Shown: positions 60,918 through 64,000 of the stretch, in pieces | How positions within the stretch are numbered: the stretch's first letter is position 1 | How the letters are laid out: each line of letters begins with the position of its first letter | Source of the DNA: Bradyrhizobium cajani | GTDB taxonomy: Bacteria; Pseudomonadota; Alphaproteobacteria; Rhizobiales; Xanthobacteraceae | Length of the DNA stretch: 64,000 nucleotides | Assembly (NCBI RefSeq): GCF_009759665.1 | Contig: NZ_WQNE01000005.1 | Span: 186,001-250,000, forward strand | Reading direction: 5' to 3' | Program-made: the position numbers and the translations under genes | The notes under the pieces: generated by a model | Databases searched by the model: none | Told to the model about the DNA's origin: nothing | The model's input: the letters and a program-made list of their open reading frames with translations, nothing else

Positions 60918-63362
60918 ATGTTGACATTTCGCACTTCAATCACCGTAGCGGTAATGGCGTTTGTCGTCGCTCTAGCCGCGCTACTGATCGCTATTCAGGA
61001 CCGCGCTCTTCGCTGGGCCACGCACGTCGCCGCGTCAGCCTACATGGACGCGACCAGCACGAAGGCCTTCGGGCGGCTTCAGACGGAGCTGACCGCTTTG
61101 ACTTCGTTGGTGCATGTGCTGGCGACCAGCTCGAGTTTTGCTGATTCAAACGAGAGGACCGAGACAGGTCCTGCGATCCCACTGTTCAAGGCCGTACTGC
61201 AAGAGCTGCCTCAACTGGACAGCGTCTATGCCGGTTTCGAAAATGGCGCTTGGTTGCAGGTGCGGCGCATCAGCGAACTCAACGATGAACAGCACGAGAG
61301 GTTACGTACGGCCGCCGCCGCCAGCACCGCGATCAACTTGGTTCGTCCGACCCCCGATGGCGAGCTCCCCATGCGGCGCATCTTTGAAGATCGGCAGGGC
61401 AACGAAATCGGACAAATTGATCTATGGAAATACGGATACGACGCGCGCAAGCGGGTTTGGTATCGCGAGACGATAAAAGCCGATCGATTGCAGATCTCAA
61501 AGCCCTACCTGGCGTTTAGCACTGGCGCACCGGTGATCACAGTCAGCGCACCCTTGCGAGGCAAAGTGCCAGGCGTCCTTGCCGCCGATCTCAAGCTCGA
61601 CACCTTCAGCGATTTCGTCCAGGCGCAGCGCCCCGGAGAGCATGGGATCGTCGTGATGTTCGATTCCACTGGCTCGCTCATAGCCCACCCCGATTTTGCA
61701 GAGCTCATCGTCAATGCGCTGACACATCCATCCCAACCGCAGTTGCCAAACATCAAGGAGCTCAAGTCCGGTATCGTGGCGGCGGTCTTGCGGAGGTCGC
61801 AGGGGCGCGACCAGTACGAAGGAAGTATCCGTGACGACCAAGGGCGCGACTATCTGTTCAGGGTGGCGAAGTTCACTTTGGGCGAGCAGTACAGCGCCGG
61901 CATCATGTTGCTCGCGGCCCAGGAAGACTTTGCCAAAGATGTGAGGAGGCTTCACTTCACCGGACTAATCCTGGCAACTGTTGCCAGCGCTGCCTTTCTT
62001 CCCGTCGTTTGGCTCTTTGGTAACGGAATGGCCCGGTCGTTGAAGAGGATAACGGCCGAGGCAGTCAAACTCCAGACGCTCGCCGAGCCCGACCCCGCGT
62101 CGGTCGCGTCACGGCGGGATATATACTTATTGCCCTCGGCGGGAGACGTGAACTCACAAAACGAGTCGAGGTGCACGATGACATCGATCTCGCGGACGCC
62201 AGTGCCTGCGGATGCTCAGGCGCCCCAAAAAGCAAAGGTGCGCAACGCTGCGCTCGATCGCACCCGCACCTTCCTCACGCTGGCGGTACTGCTGCATCAC
62301 GCTGTCATTCCATATACCTATTTCGGTCATACCGATCCGAAGTCGTGGATCGGCTTTGACATCATCGTGCTCGCCACGGACAGCTTCTTCATGGCGATGT
62401 TTTTCTTTCTCTCGGGCCTGTTTGTGTGGCCTGGACTCGCTCGCAAGGGACCGCTGGACTATCTGCGCGATCGCCTGATCCGGCTCGGCTTGCCCTTCGT
62501 GATTGGTGCCTTCACGATCATCCCGTTGGCCTACTACGCGATTGAACTGCGTCAGCATCCAGACGTCGGCTTCGCCGACTTCTGGTGGGAAACCATCACC
62601 GAAGGACCTTGGCCGAGCGGTCCGATCTGGTTCCTCTGGGTGTTGCTTGCCTTCGACGTCATCGCAAGCCTGCTTTACAACCTCTCGCCGACATTTCTCG
62701 ACCCGATCAATCGCCTGTCGCTGCGCGGCCATGACCATCCGGCGCAGTTTTTCGCAGTCATGCTTGCCGTCACCGCCGTGCTCTACATCCCGGGTCGAGT
62801 TCACTTTGGAACATTCACTTGGTTCGAGTTCGGTCCATTCTCGGTCCAGCACGGACGTGTACTGCTGTATGCGACCTACTTCTTTTTTGGCGCGGGCATC
62901 GGCGCCAGGTACCTGGACCGCGGATTGCTGGCTTCCGATGGCCAGCTCGGAAAGCGCAGCCTGGCCTGGACGATTCCGGCGCTCGTTCCCTATTGCCTCA
63001 TGTGGGTGCTGATCTACATCAAGCGCGAAATTCTGGGAAATCCGACCCCGCTGCCCCACTGGTATGAAGCCATCTATGGACTGTTCTTCGCGGCCTTCAG
63101 CGTGGCTATCATGTTTACGATCCTGGCCTATTTCCTGAGATTCAAGCAATCAGGCTGGAGCAGCCTCGATCCCTTGCAGCCGGCCGCTTTCGGCATGTTT
63201 TTGGTGCACTACCCGATTGTGCTTTGGCTCGTATATTGGATGTTCGACTTCGACGTCCCGGCGATTGCCAAGGGCCTGACCGCATTCGTGCTCACTGTCT
63301 TCCTGAGCTGGGGTGCGACTGAAGCGTTGCGAAGGATACCGGGCGCAGGCCACGTGCTCTAG
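60918..63362 (+). CDS. Chimeric frame: Cache-HAMP sensor (truncated cyclase-like) joined to acyltransferase-3
   Basis: The 814-codon frame has membrane helix 1 (residues 7-29), a dCache-type extracellular domain (about 35-330: AYMDATSTKAFGRLQTELTA, WKYGYDARKRVWYRETIKAD, RLQISKPYLAFSTGAPVITV), helix 2 (about 345-365) and the start of a HAMP linker (ARSLKRITAEAVKLQTLAEP). In related proteins I recall, this is followed by an adenylate/guanylate cyclase domain. Here that domain is missing and, after about residue 395, an acyltransferase-3 sequence starts. The join is at roughly nt 62105-62170. The first ATG at 60900 is possible; 60918 has GGAGGG nine bases upstream. It could be a true fusion or a truncated sensor running in frame into a neighbour; see the internal start at 62178. 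Confidence 0.65.
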   Translation: MLTFRTSITVAVMAFVVALAALLIAIQDRALRWATHVAASAYMDATSTKAFGRLQTELTALTSLVHVLATSSSFADSNERTETGPAIPLFKAVLQELPQLDSVYAGFENGAWLQVRRISELNDEQHERLRTAAAASTAINLVRPTPDGELPMRRIFEDRQGNEIGQIDLWKYGYDARKRVWYRETIKADRLQISKPYLAFSTGAPVITVSAPLRGKVPGVLAADLKLDTFSDFVQAQRPGEHGIVVMFDSTGSLIAHPDFAELIVNALTHPSQPQLPNIKELKSGIVAAVLRRSQGRDQYEGSIRDDQGRDYLFRVAKFTLGEQYSAGIMLLAAQEDFAKDVRRLHFTGLILATVASAAFLPVVWLFGNGMARSLKRITAEAVKLQTLAEPDPASVASRRDIYLLPSAGDVNSQNESRCTMTSISRTPVPADAQAPQKAKVRNAALDRTRTFLTLAVLLHHAVIPYTYFGHTDPKSWIGFDIIVLATDSFFMAMFFFLSGLFVWPGLARKGPLDYLRDRLIRLGLPFVIGAFTIIPLAYYAIELRQHPDVGFADFWWETITEGPWPSGPIWFLWVLLAFDVIASLLYNLSPTFLDPINRLSLRGHDHPAQFFAVMLAVTAVLYIPGRVHFGTFTWFEFGPFSVQHGRVLLYATYFFFGAGIGARYLDRGLLASDGQLGKRSLAWTIPALVPYCLMWVLIYIKREILGNPTPLPHWYEAIYGLFFAAFSVAIMFTILAYFLRFKQSGWSSLDPLQPAAFGMFLVHYPIVLWLVYWMFDFDVPAIAKGLTAFVLTVFLSWGATEALRRIPGAGHVL
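62178..63362 (+). CDS. Acyltransferase 3-family membrane protein (internal start)
   Basis: ATG 62178 has GAGGTG six bases upstream and begins MTSISRTPVPADAQAPQKAK, followed by DRTRTFLTLAVLLHHAVIPY, the canonical beginning of acyltransferase-3 proteins with the conserved helix-1 His. Ten helices follow (for example FFMAMFFFLSGLFVWPGLAR, GRVLLYATYFFFGAGIGARY, PAAFGMFLVHYPIVLWLVYW). This gives a 394-residue protein of normal family length. Such enzymes transfer acyl groups to surface sugars or peptides. I favour this as the functional unit, with the upstream sensor part a broken gene, but the frame between them has no stop. Confidence 0.65.
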   Translation: MTSISRTPVPADAQAPQKAKVRNAALDRTRTFLTLAVLLHHAVIPYTYFGHTDPKSWIGFDIIVLATDSFFMAMFFFLSGLFVWPGLARKGPLDYLRDRLIRLGLPFVIGAFTIIPLAYYAIELRQHPDVGFADFWWETITEGPWPSGPIWFLWVLLAFDVIASLLYNLSPTFLDPINRLSLRGHDHPAQFFAVMLAVTAVLYIPGRVHFGTFTWFEFGPFSVQHGRVLLYATYFFFGAGIGARYLDRGLLASDGQLGKRSLAWTIPALVPYCLMWVLIYIKREILGNPTPLPHWYEAIYGLFFAAFSVAIMFTILAYFLRFKQSGWSSLDPLQPAAFGMFLVHYPIVLWLVYWMFDFDVPAIAKGLTAFVLTVFLSWGATEALRRIPGAGHVL

Positions 63363-63404
63363 GGTTGTATCAGATCAACTGCGTGGGGATGGATTCAAGT
63401 AGCC

Positions 63405-63551
63405 ATGACGAAGAATATCGTAGCCGGACTCGTCCTGCTGGGTTTTATGACCATTGGCGTGCTCGCCTTCGCCCAGAAGCATGATGTGTGTTTGCACGGA
63501 CGCCTGGTCAAGAACTTCAAACCCTGCGGATCAGTCAGCGCTTCAACATAG
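63405..63551 (+). CDS. Very small membrane-anchored or exported peptide
   Basis: The 48-residue frame begins MTKNIVAGLVLLGFMTIGVL, a signal or anchor helix, followed by AFAQKHDVCLHGRLVKNFKP and CGSVSAST with two Cys. It starts 42 bases after the acyltransferase stop. The ribosome site is weak, so it is tentative. No family recognised. The two cysteines could form a disulfide in the periplasm. Confidence 0.45.
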   Translation: MTKNIVAGLVLLGFMTIGVLAFAQKHDVCLHGRLVKNFKPCGSVSAST

Positions 63552-63757
63552 CACCTTCGATAGTTGGGCGAACGTAGCGCCAGACAGGTTGCTTCCGGCC
63601 CGTAACGGCGCTTTAGCGGCCAATTCAGCAGCCGGTGCCGGGACCGTCGTCGCTTGCCGTGACGCAAAAACGAAGCGCCAAGCGGTCAAGGCACTCCCGT
63701 GTCGATGGAGCAGCCGTCCACTGCATCAAAATGGACATCGATCTTGCTGGCTGCCCG

Positions 63758-64000
63758 TCAATCCTTGCGCAGGCCCTTTCCCATCGCTTCGTAGATCATC
63801 GTTTTCAAGTTCAGCTGGATCCGTCCGCCCTGTGTGGGCGACATCACCATGAAGACTCCAAGCATGTCGTCCACGGGGTCGACGAAATAGAAGCTGCCGC
63901 CGGCGCCGTCCCAACGGTATTCGCCGAGTGGCCAGCTCGTACCAGGAGGTGACGAGGTGCGGACGGCAAAGCCAAGACCGAAGCCACTGGTGGGTCCGGG
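63758..64000 (-). CDS. Serine hydrolase (beta-lactamase family), C-terminal part, cut by window edge
   Basis: The frame is open from the window end to a TGA at 63758-63760, giving 80 residues. GFGLGFAVRTSSPPG, LGEYRWDGAGGSFYFVDPVD, then MLGVFMVMSPTQGG form the end of a beta-lactamase/esterase fold (the W-x-G-A-G-G-S-x-F segment near the third motif). The N-terminal S-x2-K lies outside the window. It differs from the serine hydrolase at 12961-14130. Probable substrates: esters or peptides. Confidence 0.75.
   Translation of the reverse strand, partial: PGPTSGFGLGFAVRTSSPPGTSWPLGEYRWDGAGGSFYFVDPVDDMLGVFMVMSPTQGGRIQLNLKTMIYEAMGKGLRKD

Overview
The window looks like chromosomal DNA of a Bradyrhizobium-type alphaproteobacterium (family Nitrobacteraceae). 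The support is high GC content with long open antisense frames, many FixJ/NarL-type regulators and PAS hybrid kinases, four intergenic inverted-repeat elements of the kind common in that group, and promoter-like sequences matching the EcfG general-stress and FixK2 low-oxygen consensus. No replication origin, CRISPR array, integrase or intact transposase was seen. Both window edges cut genes: a secreted phosphodiesterase/phosphatase on the left and a serine hydrolase on the right.

Layout. 1-5 kb: partial phosphatase, small LuxR-type regulator and a MacA/MacB-type efflux operon with translationally coupled genes. 5.4-8.5 kb: a FixJ-like response regulator followed by five small exported proteins, four of them rich in curlin-type Q-x-G-x2-N repeats, ending in a two-way hairpin. 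8.5-15.2 kb: small secreted proteins, a tandem winged-helix protein, an acetyltransferase, an SDR with a degenerate active site, a beta-lactamase-fold hydrolase and an ArsR-SRPBCC pair. 15.3-19.3 kb: a membrane protein, a two-component system and a secreted DUF2380/DUF3280-like protein. 19.5-24.9 kb: a sugar-acid catabolic cluster (idonate-type dehydrogenase, SDR, enolase-superfamily dehydratase) diverging from its GntR regulator and an MFS permease. 25-42.6 kb: transporters, two PAS hybrid kinases each behind an EcfG-type promoter, propionyl-CoA carboxylase alpha subunit, an oxaloacetate-decarboxylase-like enzyme with acylphosphatase, a MarR/GbsR-DUF4166-TIGR01777 operon, LysR/tautomerase, a compact DnaB-like ATPase, lipB, fliN and tRNA-Leu(GAG).

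42.5-64 kb is more accessory. A 17-bp copy of the tRNA-Leu 3' end recurs 3.9 kb downstream, bracketing an acyl-CoA ligase and an acyltransferase as a small integrated segment would. Then come a decayed LysR gene, a large probably type-I-secreted protein with a peptidase-like core, a reactive-sulfur module (ArsR-rhodanese, persulfide-dioxygenase-like enzyme, MFS, cysteine desulfurase), a PoxB-like oxidase, a DUF2182/DUF1326 pair, a hydrolase fused to an IalB domain, and a chimeric frame joining a Cache sensor to an acyltransferase. Two FixK2-type boxes lie between the last two.

Leads most worth checking: the curlin-repeat operon, the tRNA-Leu att pair, the two regulators whose operators overlap apparently leaderless start codons, the paired EcfG promoters, and the two unusual fusions at 59-63 kb. 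All functional statements come from reading the sequence; no database search was run.
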